Of a stretch of DNA of 64,000 nucleotides, positions 29,256-39,427 are shown in pieces. Every line of letters begins with the position of its first letter. Positions within the stretch are counted from its first letter, which is position 1. The stretch is from Pseudomonas marvdashtae (GTDB lineage: Bacteria; Pseudomonadota; Gammaproteobacteria; Pseudomonadales; Pseudomonadaceae): positions 4,611-68,610 of the forward strand of contig NZ_JABWQX020000010.1 of the NCBI RefSeq assembly GCF_014268655.2, given 5' to 3'. The notes beneath the pieces are model-generated. The model worked only from the letters and a program-made list of their open reading frames with translations. It did no database searches and was not told the origin of the DNA. A program made the position numbers and the translations under genes.

Positions 29256-30161
29256 TTAACCTTTCCCTTTGGTCCGGGTCATGTTCGGCCCGCCATTCTT
29301 TTCCAAATGCTCGATGATGATCCCCGCCACGTTCTTGCTGGTGGTGGTCTCGATCCCTTCCAGTCCCGGCGAGGAATTGACCTCCATCACCAGCGGCCCG
29401 TGATTGGAACGCAGGATGTCCACGCCCGCCACGGCCAGGCCCATGACTTTTGCCGCGCGCAGGGCGGTCATGCGTTCTTCCGGGGTAATCTTGATCAGGC
29501 TCGCGCTGCCGCCGCGATGCAAGTTGGAGCGAAACTCGCCTGGCTTGGCCTGGCGTTTCATCGAGGCGATGACCTTGTCACCGACCACGAAGCAGCGAAT
29601 GTCCGCGCCACCGGCTTCCTTGATGTATTCCTGGACCATGATGTTCTGCTTGAGGCCCATGAACGCCTCGATCACCGATTCCGCCGCCGTCGCGGTCTCA
29701 CAGAGGACCACGCCGATGCCCTGTGTGCCCTCCAATACCTTGATCACCAGCGGCGCGCCGTTGACCATCGCGATCAGGTCAGGAATGTCGTCGGGAGAAT
29801 GGGCAAAGCCGGTCACGGGCAAACCGATACCGCGCCGGGACAGCAATTGCAGAGAGCGCAGCTTGTCCCGGGAGCGGGCAATCGCGACGGACTCATTGAG
29901 GGGAAACACGCCCATCATTTCGAACTGGCGCAATACCGCGCAACCATAGAACGTCACGGATGCGCCGATGCGTGGAATCACCGCATCGAAGCCTTCCAGC
30001 GGTTTGCCGCGGTAATGGATCTGCGGCTTGTGGCTGGCAATGTTCATATAGGCGCGCAGGGTATCGATCACCACCATTTCATGGCCACGTTCGGTTCCGG
30101 CCTCAACCAGGCGACGAGTGGAATACAGACGCGGATTTCGCGACAGCACAGCGATCTTCAT
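29256..30161 (-). CDS. rimK: Ribosomal protein S6 glutamate ligase
   Basis: A 301-residue ATP-grasp ligase that adds glutamate to the C-terminus of ribosomal protein S6. Visible are the N-terminal [17 protein letters not shown], the ATP-grasp segments [18 protein letters not shown] and [20 protein letters not shown], and the metal-site end [14 protein letters not shown]. The start at 30161 overlaps the stop of the upstream protease gene by four bases. In P. fluorescens RimK modifies ribosomes to alter host-interaction proteomes. Confidence 0.93.
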   Translation of the reverse strand: MKIAVLSRNPRLYSTRRLVEAGTERGHEMVVIDTLRAYMNIASHKPQIHYRGKPLEGFDAVIPRIGASVTFYGCAVLRQFEMMGVFPLNESVAIARSRDKLRSLQLLSRRGIGLPVTGFAHSPDDIPDLIAMVNGAPLVIKVLEGTQGIGVVLCETATAAESVIEAFMGLKQNIMVQEYIKEAGGADIRCFVVGDKVIASMKRQAKPGEFRSNLHRGGSASLIKITPEERMTALRAAKVMGLAVAGVDILRSNHGPLVMEVNSSPGLEGIETTTSKNVAGIIIEHLEKNGGPNMTRTKGKG

Positions 30162-30640
30162 GCAACACCTGTGGCGGAGGTAGTGGACGCCGGGAATGCC
30201 GGCTTGTCTTGAACGTATTTGATGCCTGGATTGACCACCAGTTGGCCGTCGATCAAGGCTTTGGAACCCAGCAAAAGGCGATATCGCATGGATTTGCGGC
30301 AGGCCAGGGTGAACTCGACCCGCCAGAACCGATCGCCCAGCGCCAACGTGGTGCTGATCACGTAGCGGACCTGGGCGTGGCCGTTGGAGCTCTTGATGGT
30401 CTTGCGCGCCACCAGTGGCGCTTCGCAGCGACGATGGCGCAACTGCACCACCGTCCCTAGGTGCGCGGTGAAACGTACCCATTTTTCACCGTCGCGCTCG
30501 AAGGGCTCGATGTCGGTGGCGTGCAGGCTGGAAGTGCTGGCGCCGGTGTCGATTTTCGCCCGCAAGCCAGCGACTCCCAGATCCGGGAGCGCCACCCATT
30601 CGCGCAGACCGACGACGGTCAGATGGTCAAAAGTCTTCAA
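30158..30640 (-). CDS. rimB: Retropepsin-like aspartic protease (RimB-like)
   Basis: A 160-residue protein with the retropepsin active-site motif [13 protein letters not shown] near residue 28 and the conserved ending [20 protein letters not shown], the ATP-dependent zinc protease/RimB family. The proposed start is TTG at 30640, giving [20 protein letters not shown], because 19 extra residues from ATG 30697 are not family-like; this is a judgement. It overlaps rimK by four bases. RimB is known to act with RimK on ribosomal S6 modification in P. fluorescens. No rimA-like gene is adjacent here. Confidence 0.82.
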   Translation of the reverse strand: MKTFDHLTVVGLREWVALPDLGVAGLRAKIDTGASTSSLHATDIEPFERDGEKWVRFTAHLGTVVQLRHRRCEAPLVARKTIKSSNGHAQVRYVISTTLALGDRFWRVEFTLACRKSMRYRLLLGSKALIDGQLVVNPGIKYVQDKPAFPASTTSATGVA

Positions 30641-30869
30641 TAAAAACAACCTGCAATCGGCACATCGGATCGTGGGCCCGCGAATCGCGGTATTCACGCA
30701 GAATAATCACAAAATGGCGACAGTTATCTACACAGATGTTTGCGCTTGTAACCGATAGCGACCCTGGCCAAGCGCGTGGGCGGTTCGGGCGGGCATTCTA
30801 TCTGTCTGATCGGATTCGTGCGCCCGACAAAAACGGTAGTACAGTTCTGGCTATTGGTTGGAATGAGGA

Positions 30870-31280
30870 ATGGCAGTGGCACAAAAAAACGAAGAGGACG
30901 ACAAGGTTCGTCTCGATAAATGGCTGTGGGCGGCGCGATTCTACAAGACCCGTGCACTGGCCAAGGCGGCCATCGAAAGCGGTAAGGTTCATCATCGAGG
31001 CGAGCGTTGCAAGCCTGGCAAAGAGCCACGCATCGGTGATGAATTCGTCATCCGTACCGGGTTCGATGAGAAGACCGTGGTGGTCGAGGCCCTGTCAATC
31101 GTGCGTCGCGGCGCGCCAGAAGCGCAGGCGCTGTATCGGGAAACCGAAGCCAGCATTGCCAAGCGTGAGGCTGCGGCGGCGCAACGCAAGGCCGGCGCCT
31201 TGGGTGTGAGCACCGATGGCAAGCCGAGCAAGAAACAGCGACGGGACCTGTTCAAGTTTCATGGCAGTAATAGCGATTAA
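30870..31280 (+). CDS. hslR: Heat shock protein 15 (S4-domain ribosome recycling factor)
   Basis: A 136-residue basic protein with an N-terminal S4 RNA-binding domain, VRLDKWLWAARFYKTRALAK at residues 14-33, and a lysine/arginine-rich tail ending KPSKKQRRDLFKFHGSN. Hsp15 binds free 50S subunits carrying a nascent chain. It is divergent from rimB and lies upstream of hslO, the gene order known as yrfHI in E. coli, but a REP pair separates them. Confidence 0.93.
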   Translation: MAVAQKNEEDDKVRLDKWLWAARFYKTRALAKAAIESGKVHHRGERCKPGKEPRIGDEFVIRTGFDEKTVVVEALSIVRRGAPEAQALYRETEASIAKREAAAAQRKAGALGVSTDGKPSKKQRRDLFKFHGSNSD

Positions 31281-31300
31281 CATGGCATTGAGGTTGCCCC

Positions 31301-31392
31301 GTGGCGAGGGAGCTTGCTCCCGCTGGATGGCGCGGCAGTCACAAAATCTTGCGGTCGCTACGCAACCGAGCGGGAGCAATCTCCCTCGCCAC
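31301..31392. repeat. Paired REP elements
   Basis: GTGGCGAGGGAGCTTGCTCC at the left with the complement GGGAGCAATCTCCCTCGCCAC at the right, between hslR and hslO. One mismatch in the right arm. Confidence 0.9.
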
Positions 31393-31520
31393 AACAGCAC
31401 TGACATGCAGACAGGCGCTCAGCCCTTCCCGTCAGGCAACATCATGCCTTGCTTGGAACCCACCCTGAATGCCCATAAAATGCCCGCCATCATTTGTCAT
31501 CACCTCAGATACCAGACCCT

Positions 31521-32423
31521 ATGACTGATTTACCGGATACCGACTACACCCAGCGTTTCATCTTCGATGACAGCGATGCTCGTGGCGAATTGGTGGCGCT
31601 GGAGCGTAGTTACGCCGAAGTCCTCGCCAAGCACCCCTATCCGGAGCCGGTCGCGCAAATGCTCGGCGAATTGATGGCGGCGGCGGCGTTGCTGGTGGGT
31701 ACCTTGAAGTTCGATGGCTTGCTGATTCTGCAGGCCCGTTCCGAGGGCCCGGTGCCGCTGTTGATGATCGAATGCTCCAGCGAGCGCCAGATTCGTGGCC
31801 TGGCCCGTTATCACGCCGAGCAGATCGCCCCCGACGCGACGCTGGCCGATATGATGCCCAACGGCGTGCTGGCCCTGACGGTCGACCCGACCCAAGGCCA
31901 GCGCTACCAAGGCATCGTCGATCTCGACGGGGCGACGTTGGCCGATTGCTTCACCAACTATTTCGTCATGTCCCAACAGACCAACACCCGTTTCTGGCTC
32001 TACGCCGACGGCCGGCGCGCCCGTGGTCTGCTGCTGCAGCAACTGCCCGCCGACCGCATCCGAGACCCGGAAGATCGCGATGCCAGCTGGCAGCACGTTA
32101 CCGCTCTGGCCAGCACCTTGAGCGCCGATGAATTGCTGGGCCTGGACAACGAAACCATCCTCCATCGCCTCTACCACGAAGAGCAGGTACGCCTGTTCGA
32201 GGGGCAGCCGTTGCGCTTCGAATGCAGTTGCTCTCGTGAACGTTCCGCTAATGCGCTGGTCAGTCTGGGTCTGGAAGATGCGCAGCAACTGGTGATCGAG
32301 CATGGCGGGGCCATCGAAGTCGATTGCCAGTTTTGCAATGAGCGCTACCTGTTCGACGCGGCGGACATTACGCAATTGTTCGCTGGGGCGGGTGTCGACA
32401 CACCGTCAGATACTCGTCACTAA
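31521..32423 (+). CDS. hslO: Redox-regulated chaperone Hsp33
   Basis: A 300-residue chaperone activated by oxidation. The zinc-binding redox switch is complete: Cys235-X-Cys237 in [10 protein letters not shown] and Cys269-X2-Cys272 in [10 protein letters not shown]. The N-terminal chaperone core starts [20 protein letters not shown]. The ATG at 31521 (MTDLPDTDY) is preferred over an upstream in-frame start at 31494. Confidence 0.94.
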   Translation: MTDLPDTDYTQRFIFDDSDARGELVALERSYAEVLAKHPYPEPVAQMLGELMAAAALLVGTLKFDGLLILQARSEGPVPLLMIECSSERQIRGLARYHAEQIAPDATLADMMPNGVLALTVDPTQGQRYQGIVDLDGATLADCFTNYFVMSQQTNTRFWLYADGRRARGLLLQQLPADRIRDPEDRDASWQHVTALASTLSADELLGLDNETILHRLYHEEQVRLFEGQPLRFECSCSRERSANALVSLGLEDAQQLVIEHGGAIEVDCQFCNERYLFDAADITQLFAGAGVDTPSDTRH

Positions 32424-32510
32424 AACGGTTCAGCGCAGGTAAATCTCCTAGCAAACGCCGGTTTTACGCCGTACTGACGGGAGGGCCCTACTTTTTTTGG
32501 GCTTTTCTGG

Positions 32511-34146
<1,636 letters not shown>

Positions 34147-34165
34147 GGTTTGCTTCAAAAATGAG

Positions 34166-34192
34166 AAAGCCGCCCTTCAGGGCGGCTTTTTT
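34166..34192 (+). terminator. Rho-independent terminator of pckA
   Basis: Ten-base arms AAAGCCGCCC and GGGCGGCTTT with a TTCA loop, followed by a T-run. Located 20 bases after the pckA stop. Confidence 0.92.
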
Positions 34193-34356
34193 GTGGGCGG
34201 CTATTTTTCCATTCCCTGCATATCTCGTCGTTGCGCCTGGATTGTTTCTGAAAATAAAGAAAGCTCTTACGACAGTCTCGGAACCGTCCGGCGAGCGCTC
34301 CTTGAGGCGCGCGGTAAGGTTTGCCGCGCCTTTTAAGGTAACGGCAAGGTCGGAGG

Positions 34357-34452
34357 ATGACGAGAGCTAAAAAAGACGTTCCAAAACATTTAGGTGAGTT
34401 TAATCGGATCATGGGCGAACAGACCAAAAAGCGATTAAGACGAGGGAGGTAG
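34357..34452 (+). CDS. 31-residue basic ORF, possible gene remnant
   Basis: ATG at 34357 to TAG at 34452 reads MTRAKKDVPKHLGEFNRIMG then EQTKKRLRRGR. It is very basic and helical-looking, with a GGAGG immediately before the ATG (too close to be an ideal ribosome site). A stop in frame lies 18 bases upstream. It ends four bases before the start of the 75-residue gene. It could be a small toxin, a leader peptide or the surviving end of a larger protein. I do not recognise it. Confidence 0.3.
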   Translation: MTRAKKDVPKHLGEFNRIMGEQTKKRLRRGR

Positions 34453-34456
34453 AACC

Positions 34457-34684
34457 ATGAGCTTTGCTGTATTGGGATTTTATCCAGGCAAGGAAGAATT
34501 GGTATTTGAGCAGAGCATCAACCTATCAGTAGAGGACTTGGTCCCCGTGATGGATTGGACCAATAACATCGATCATATCGGCGCTGATTTCAGGCTTTCT
34601 ACGAAACAGATTCTTGAAATCGAGCGCTTGGCGTCGCTGGCTTTACCCGAAGATCTTGATCTGTACCTAACGTCAGGTGAATAA
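34457..34684 (+). CDS. Small acidic protein, immunity-like
   Basis: A 75-residue protein with a GGGAGG site seven bases before its ATG. It is acidic, with the segments FEQSINLSVEDLVPVMDW and RLSTKQILEIERLASLALPE. The layout (short N-terminal strands, then a central Trp segment and a C-terminal helix) recalls small DUF7683-type or bacteriocin-immunity proteins; this resemblance is by eye only. It lies in an AT-richer patch between pckA and recQ with no intact toxin beside it. Confidence 0.55.
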   Translation: MSFAVLGFYPGKEELVFEQSINLSVEDLVPVMDWTNNIDHIGADFRLSTKQILEIERLASLALPEDLDLYLTSGE

Positions 34685-34878
34685 CCTCCAACGGCATACT
34701 TTAACGAGCGAAAGGAGCTAGACGAAAGGTCAGTTCGCCCGGAGTTGTATCGCCTTATGGTCAAGTCAGAGGTACCAGGCTGTATCATCCAGTATCGTTT
34801 TTAACCCAACCTTTTCTCGACCCGCTGCGCTGCCCGGCTAGGCTTTGGGCATCACAGCAGTCAAAGGAGCGACCGCTT

Positions 34879-36807
34879 ATGCACAGCACCCTGGAACAGG
34901 TTTTTGGTTATCCACAGTTTCGCCCCGGTCAGGAAGCCGCCATCGGCGCGATCCTTGCCGGTCGGTCGGCGGCGGCGATTTTTCCTACCGGCTCGGGCAA
35001 GTCCCTGTGTTATCAGTTGCCGGCCTTGCTGTTGCCCCACCTGACATTGGTGGTTTCGCCGCTGTTGGCGCTGATGCAGGATCAACTGGCGTTCCTGCAG
35101 CGTCACGGTATTGCCTGCGCCAGTATCGATTCGGCCCAGAGTCGCGATGAAGCCAACGACGCGATGGCGCGGGTGCGCTCGGGTGAGTTGAAGGTCCTGA
35201 TGGTTTCTGTGGAGCGACTGAAGAACGAGCGCTTTCGCAATTTCCTGCAGCAGGTGCCGATTTCATTGCTGGTGATCGACGAGGCGCATTGCATCTCCGA
35301 ATGGGGGCACAACTTCCGCCCGGACTATCTCAAGCTTCCCGCTTACCAGCGCCAGTTCAATATCCCCCAGGTGCTGCTGCTAACGGCCACCGCGACCCCG
35401 AAGGTCATCGCCGACATGCAGGCGAAGTTCTCCATCGCCGCCGACGATGTGGTGACGACAGGTTTCTACCGTCCCAATCTCAACTTGCTGGTCGAACCCG
35501 TGCGTGGCGTGGACAAGCGTCAGCGGCTGGTGCAGTGGCTGGGCGAGCGGCCCGGGCAGCCGAGCATCGTCTACGTCACCTTGCAGCGCACCGCCGAGCA
35601 GATCGCTGGGCACCTGAGTCAGCACGGCATCGAGGCCGAGGCCTATCACGCCGGGCTGCCTCATGAGCAGCGCGAAGCTATCCAGCGGCGTTTCATGGGC
35701 GGCCAATGCAATTGCATCGTCGCGACTATCGCGTTCGGCATGGGCATCGACAAAAGCGATATTCGCAACGTGGTGCATTTCGACCTGCCCAAATCCATCG
35801 AAAACTATAGCCAGGAAATCGGCCGCGCGGGACGGGACGGCCAGCCGTCCGATTGCCTGGTGTTGGCCAACCGGGACAGCCTGAACATTCTTGAGAATTT
35901 TGTGTACGGCGATACCCCTGAACTGGCGGGCATTCGTTGCGTGCTCGACGAGCTGAAAGCCGCTGCCGGCGAAGGTCAATGGGAGTTCTTGCTCGGGCCG
36001 TTGGCGGATCAGAGCAACATCCGGCAATTGCCGCTCAAGACGCTGCTGGTCCAGCTCGAACTGCGACGGCTGATCGCACCGCGCTATGCCTATTACGCTG
36101 AGTATCGCTTCAAATTCCTCACCGAACCGCAGGTCTTGCTGGAACGCTTCGAAGGTGAGCGAAAGGACTTTGTCGCGGCCATCATCCAGACCTCCAGCCG
36201 CGCGCGGACCTGGGCAACGGTGAATTTCGATGGGATGTACCAGCAATATCGCGCCGAGCGCAGTCGTGTGGTCAAGGCGCTGGATTTTTTTCACGAGAAG
36301 GGCTGGATCGAGCTGGAAAGCAAGCAGATGACCGAGGTCTACAACGTCTTGGAAGCGAACTTCGATTCTCAGGATTTGAGCATCGAGCTGCATGCTGATT
36401 TCACCCGGCATGAGGAGGCTGAAATTGCCCGGGTTCACGCCATGCTCGAGCTGTTTGCCACGGACCGCTGCCTCGGTTACCGATTGGCGCAGTATTTTGG
36501 CGATGAAAATGCGCCACCACAGTGTGGGCACTGTTCGGTGTGTCACGGGCATGTCGCTTGCCTGCCGGAACCACCACCGTTGCCGACGCTTGTGGATAAG
36601 AATTTCGGTGATTTGTGTGGCGATTTCATCCACAAGCATGAGCAAGTCGTCGGCAGTTTGCCGACCGCCGAGCGGCTGACCCGCTTCCTGTGCGGAATCA
36701 GCGTACCGCTGTTCACCAAACTGAAGGCGCGGACGATCCGTGGATATGCCGCGTTGGAGGAGTATTCCTACGCGCAGGTGCGTCATTGGACCCAGGCTCA
36801 CCTGTAA
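34879..36807 (+). CDS. recQ: RecQ-family ATP-dependent DNA helicase
   Basis: A 642-residue helicase. Motif I is in FPTGSGKSLCYQLPALLL, motif II is the DEAH box Asp134-Glu-Ala-His137 in LLVIDEAHCISEWGHNFRPD, and motif VI is YSQEIGRAGRDGQPSD. The zinc-binding cysteines appear near residues 530-553 (CLGYRLAQYF, then CGHCSVCHG). After the zinc site only about 90 residues follow, with no clear RQC winged helix or HRDC domain, so it is a RecQ paralogue rather than a full-length classical RecQ. The AAAGGAG site supports the start. Confidence 0.88.
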   Translation: MHSTLEQVFGYPQFRPGQEAAIGAILAGRSAAAIFPTGSGKSLCYQLPALLLPHLTLVVSPLLALMQDQLAFLQRHGIACASIDSAQSRDEANDAMARVRSGELKVLMVSVERLKNERFRNFLQQVPISLLVIDEAHCISEWGHNFRPDYLKLPAYQRQFNIPQVLLLTATATPKVIADMQAKFSIAADDVVTTGFYRPNLNLLVEPVRGVDKRQRLVQWLGERPGQPSIVYVTLQRTAEQIAGHLSQHGIEAEAYHAGLPHEQREAIQRRFMGGQCNCIVATIAFGMGIDKSDIRNVVHFDLPKSIENYSQEIGRAGRDGQPSDCLVLANRDSLNILENFVYGDTPELAGIRCVLDELKAAAGEGQWEFLLGPLADQSNIRQLPLKTLLVQLELRRLIAPRYAYYAEYRFKFLTEPQVLLERFEGERKDFVAAIIQTSSRARTWATVNFDGMYQQYRAERSRVVKALDFFHEKGWIELESKQMTEVYNVLEANFDSQDLSIELHADFTRHEEAEIARVHAMLELFATDRCLGYRLAQYFGDENAPPQCGHCSVCHGHVACLPEPPPLPTLVDKNFGDLCGDFIHKHEQVVGSLPTAERLTRFLCGISVPLFTKLKARTIRGYAALEEYSYAQVRHWTQAHL

Positions 36808-36914
36808 GCTGCATCCATCTGCTGAATGCCCTCCATCACACGAATAAATTTCAAAAATGTTCGGTGGCTGACTACTGTGAAGGCTGTCTTTGGATCGCCA
36901 ACAAGAGAGCAAAC

Positions 36915-38141
36915 ATGAGCCAGACATCCTTCGATATCCAGCGCGCCGCCGTGGTCGGTGCAGGCACCATGGGGCGCGGCATTGTCATGTGCCTGGCCAA
37001 CGCTGGCGTCGCCGTGCAGTGGGTCGATAACAATCTGCAGATGCTTGAACAAGCGCTGGCCACGGTGGCCGATACCTACGCCCACAACGTGCGCCAAGGG
37101 CGTATCGAACAAAGCGAGGCCGACGCCCGGATTGCCCGGATAACACGGGCGGATGACTACGCGGCGATTCGTAATGTGGACCTGGTCATCGAAGCGGTCT
37201 ACGAGAACCTCGAACTCAAACAGAAAATATTCCGCGAGCTGGATGGCATGCTCAAGCCCGAAGCGATTCTGGCCAGCAACACCTCGGCGCTGGACATCGA
37301 TGCCATTGCCGCGGCCACACGCCGGCCAACCCAAGTGCTCGGCCTGCATTTCTTCAGCCCCGCTCACATCATGAAGCTGCTGGAGATCGTCCGCGGCGCG
37401 CAGACGTCAAAAGCTGTGCTGGACGCTGCCCTGGTGTTGGGCAAACGCATGGGCAAGGTGAGCGTGATCTCGGGTAATTGCCACGGGTTCATTGGCAACC
37501 GGATGCTTCGGCCTTATGTGCTTGAGGCGCGCAAGATGCTGCTGGAGGGGGCATTTCCCTATCAAGTCGACGCGGCATTACAAGGTTTTGGCTTCGCCAT
37601 GGGGCCGTTTCGCATGTACGACGTGGTCGGGATCGACCTGGAGTGGCGTGCGCGCGAACTGGCGGGCCAAGGCCAGGACGCGCCCGAGGTGCAGGTGGAT
37701 AACCGCCTGTGCGAGTTGGGACGGTTCGGCCAGAAGAGCGGCAACGGGTACTATCACTACGAACCGGGCAGTCGTCAGGCTGAACACGATGTCGAGGTCG
37801 ACGCGCTGGTGCAGCGGGTCAGCGAAGAGCTGGGTTTCCAGCGGCGCGAGATAGGCCCTGAGGAAATTCTTGAGCGTTGCCTGCTGGCATTGATCAACGA
37901 AGGCGCGAAGATTCTCCAGGAGGGCATTGCCGAGTCTTCCCACGACATCGACCTGGTCTACCTCAACGGCTACGGTTTTCCGGCAGACAAGGGCGGCCCG
38001 ATGGCCTGGGCTGACCAGCAAGGGCTTGGGGACATCCACGCGCGCTTGCTGGAGCTCGAAACGAAGCAGGGCGACCAATGGAAGCCTGCTCGCTTGATCG
38101 GCGAACTGGCGGCGCAAGGCAAGGGCTTCTCGCAGCGGTAG
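36915..38141 (+). CDS. 3-hydroxyacyl-CoA dehydrogenase (FadB-type, stand-alone)
   Basis: A 408-residue NAD-dependent dehydrogenase. The Rossmann motif is AAVVGAGTMGRGIVMCLANA at residues 10-29; the catalytic His is in LGLHFFSPAHIMKLLEIVRG. Two C-terminal 3HCDH domains follow (about 187-285 and 300-390), as in the dehydrogenase half of FadB but without the crotonase half. The start MSQTSFDIQ at 36915 is chosen; the frame is open back into recQ. An acyl-CoA thioesterase gene follows by 48 bases, so the two may act on one acyl-CoA. Confidence 0.88.
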   Translation: MSQTSFDIQRAAVVGAGTMGRGIVMCLANAGVAVQWVDNNLQMLEQALATVADTYAHNVRQGRIEQSEADARIARITRADDYAAIRNVDLVIEAVYENLELKQKIFRELDGMLKPEAILASNTSALDIDAIAAATRRPTQVLGLHFFSPAHIMKLLEIVRGAQTSKAVLDAALVLGKRMGKVSVISGNCHGFIGNRMLRPYVLEARKMLLEGAFPYQVDAALQGFGFAMGPFRMYDVVGIDLEWRARELAGQGQDAPEVQVDNRLCELGRFGQKSGNGYYHYEPGSRQAEHDVEVDALVQRVSEELGFQRREIGPEEILERCLLALINEGAKILQEGIAESSHDIDLVYLNGYGFPADKGGPMAWADQQGLGDIHARLLELETKQGDQWKPARLIGELAAQGKGFSQR

Positions 38142-38189
38142 CCCAGGGGCCGGCAACAAGCCCAAAACTGATAACCCTAAGGACACGTG

Positions 38190-38609
38190 ATGCCCCAACG
38201 CAGCGAGTATCTGCACTTCCAGCCCGTGACCACACGCTGGCACGACAACGACGTGTACGGCCATATCAACAATGTCACCTACTACAGCTTTTTCGATACG
38301 GCGGTGAATACCTATCTGGTCGAGACCGGCGGCCTGGATATTCATGAGGGAGACGTGGTGGGTTTCGTCGTGAGCTCGGCGTGCGATTACTTTGCATCAA
38401 TCGCTTTCCCGGATCGGATTGAAATTGGCCTGCGCGTCGGAAAACTGGGCAACAGCTCCGTGCAATACGAGCTCGCGGTGTTCAAGGCGGGGGAGGATGA
38501 AGCCTGTGCGGCGGGGCGCTTCGTGCATGTGTTCGTGGACCGCGCGTCGAACCGGCCGGCAGCGATTCCGGAGCGGTTGCGTGGGGCCTTGGAGCGGCTG
38601 GTGGTCTGA
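38190..38609 (+). CDS. Acyl-CoA thioesterase (4HBT family)
   Basis: A 139-residue hotdog thioesterase. The catalytic Asp and neighbouring motif are in TTRWHDNDVYGHINNVTYYS near residue 15, typical of 4-hydroxybenzoyl-CoA thioesterase-like enzymes. An AAGGA lies about ten bases before the ATG; a GTG just ahead is also in frame. Likely co-transcribed with the preceding dehydrogenase. Confidence 0.87.
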   Translation: MPQRSEYLHFQPVTTRWHDNDVYGHINNVTYYSFFDTAVNTYLVETGGLDIHEGDVVGFVVSSACDYFASIAFPDRIEIGLRVGKLGNSSVQYELAVFKAGEDEACAAGRFVHVFVDRASNRPAAIPERLRGALERLVV

Positions 38610-38693
38610 AACGAAAATCGCCGCCTCCGGATATTCTCTGACGAGAACGGCCGAAGGCTGCGATCTTTTTAACGGTCTGGATTAAACCAACCG

Positions 38694-39176
38694 TCAGTCA
38701 TCGTGATAGCGATGTTTGTGCTTGTGCTTGCGATGCCCATAGGCATGGCCGCGGCCCGGGTGGCCATCACGGTAGTAGCGACGATCACCACGACGACCTT
38801 CATAACGATCGTCATCGTCGTCCTTGCCCATGTAGTTACCCAGCGCGCCACCGGCGCCGCCGCCCGCTGCGGCACCGATCAGGCTCCCTGTGCTGCCGCC
38901 TACGCTACGGCCGACCACGTTACCACCGGCTGCGCCCAGCGCGCCGCCGATTGCCGCTTCGCCGCGGCTATGTTTGTCTGCGCCGACTGCGCTACCGCCC
39001 GCGCCGCCCAGGGCTGCGCCGATAGTGGAGCCGGTGTTGCCGCCCAGGGACTGGCCGACGACCGAACCCAAAACCCCGCCCAATGCGCCGCCTACACCTG
39101 CTTCGGCAGTACCGCCGGCAGAAGCGACGCCACTGACAAGGCCAAGGGACAACAAGAGAATGGAGGAGAACTTCAT
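38694..39176 (-). CDS. Glycine-zipper protein with His/Arg/Lys-rich tail
   Basis: A 160-residue protein with a signal peptide (MKFSSILLLSLGLVSGVASA). It has several glycine-zipper repeats (GGALGGVLGSVVGQSLGG, GSTIGAALGGAGG, GGSTGSLIGAAAGG) that look able to insert in the outer membrane, then a DDDDD patch and a tail rich in His, Arg, Lys and Tyr ending KHKHRYHDD. The tail could bind metal ions. No further function can be read. Confidence 0.82.
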   Translation of the reverse strand: MKFSSILLLSLGLVSGVASAGGTAEAGVGGALGGVLGSVVGQSLGGNTGSTIGAALGGAGGSAVGADKHSRGEAAIGGALGAAGGNVVGRSVGGSTGSLIGAAAGGGAGGALGNYMGKDDDDDRYEGRRGDRRYYRDGHPGRGHAYGHRKHKHKHRYHDD

Positions 39177-39393
39177 AGAGGAGCCTCAAAGGGATGACGG
39201 CGCGATCCTGAGGCTGGCTTCGCTTGGTTACAATCGAAATCCGACGAGTAACACGACTTGTGCACAATTGGCTAAGTTATTGTTTTTAGTGCGGAACTTA
39301 AGGTGTTTTTGCCGGTCTTTAGCTACTTCGGACAGGCCGTTTTCTTTGGGAAATGGTCTTTTTTGTGGGCGTTTGAAAATACGATCGTAACGT

Positions 39394-39416
39394 GGCGAGG
39401 GCGCAAGCACCCTCGC
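39394..39416. repeat. Short REP-type hairpin
   Basis: TGGCGAGGGCGCAAGCACCC followed by TCGC; arms GCGAGGG and CCCTCGC around GCGCAAGCA-like loop. It carries the REP core and lies just past the end of the molybdopterin oxidoreductase gene. Confidence 0.55.
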
Positions 39417-39427
39417 ACAAGATCATG

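Larger units (their letters stand above)
34147..34456. other. 310-base gap between pckA and a small ORF
   Basis: It contains the pckA terminator and, in its right third, a 31-codon basic ORF (see separate entry). The middle (34200-34350) is AT-richer than pckA and shows no convincing frame; it may be the debris of a lost gene. Confidence 0.5.

Noticed and set aside
30724..31029. 101-codon minus-strand frame upstream of rimB, considered as a possible rimA
   Set aside because: It overlaps the start of hslR on the other strand and shows no conserved features, with unusual Pro/Arg/Cys composition.
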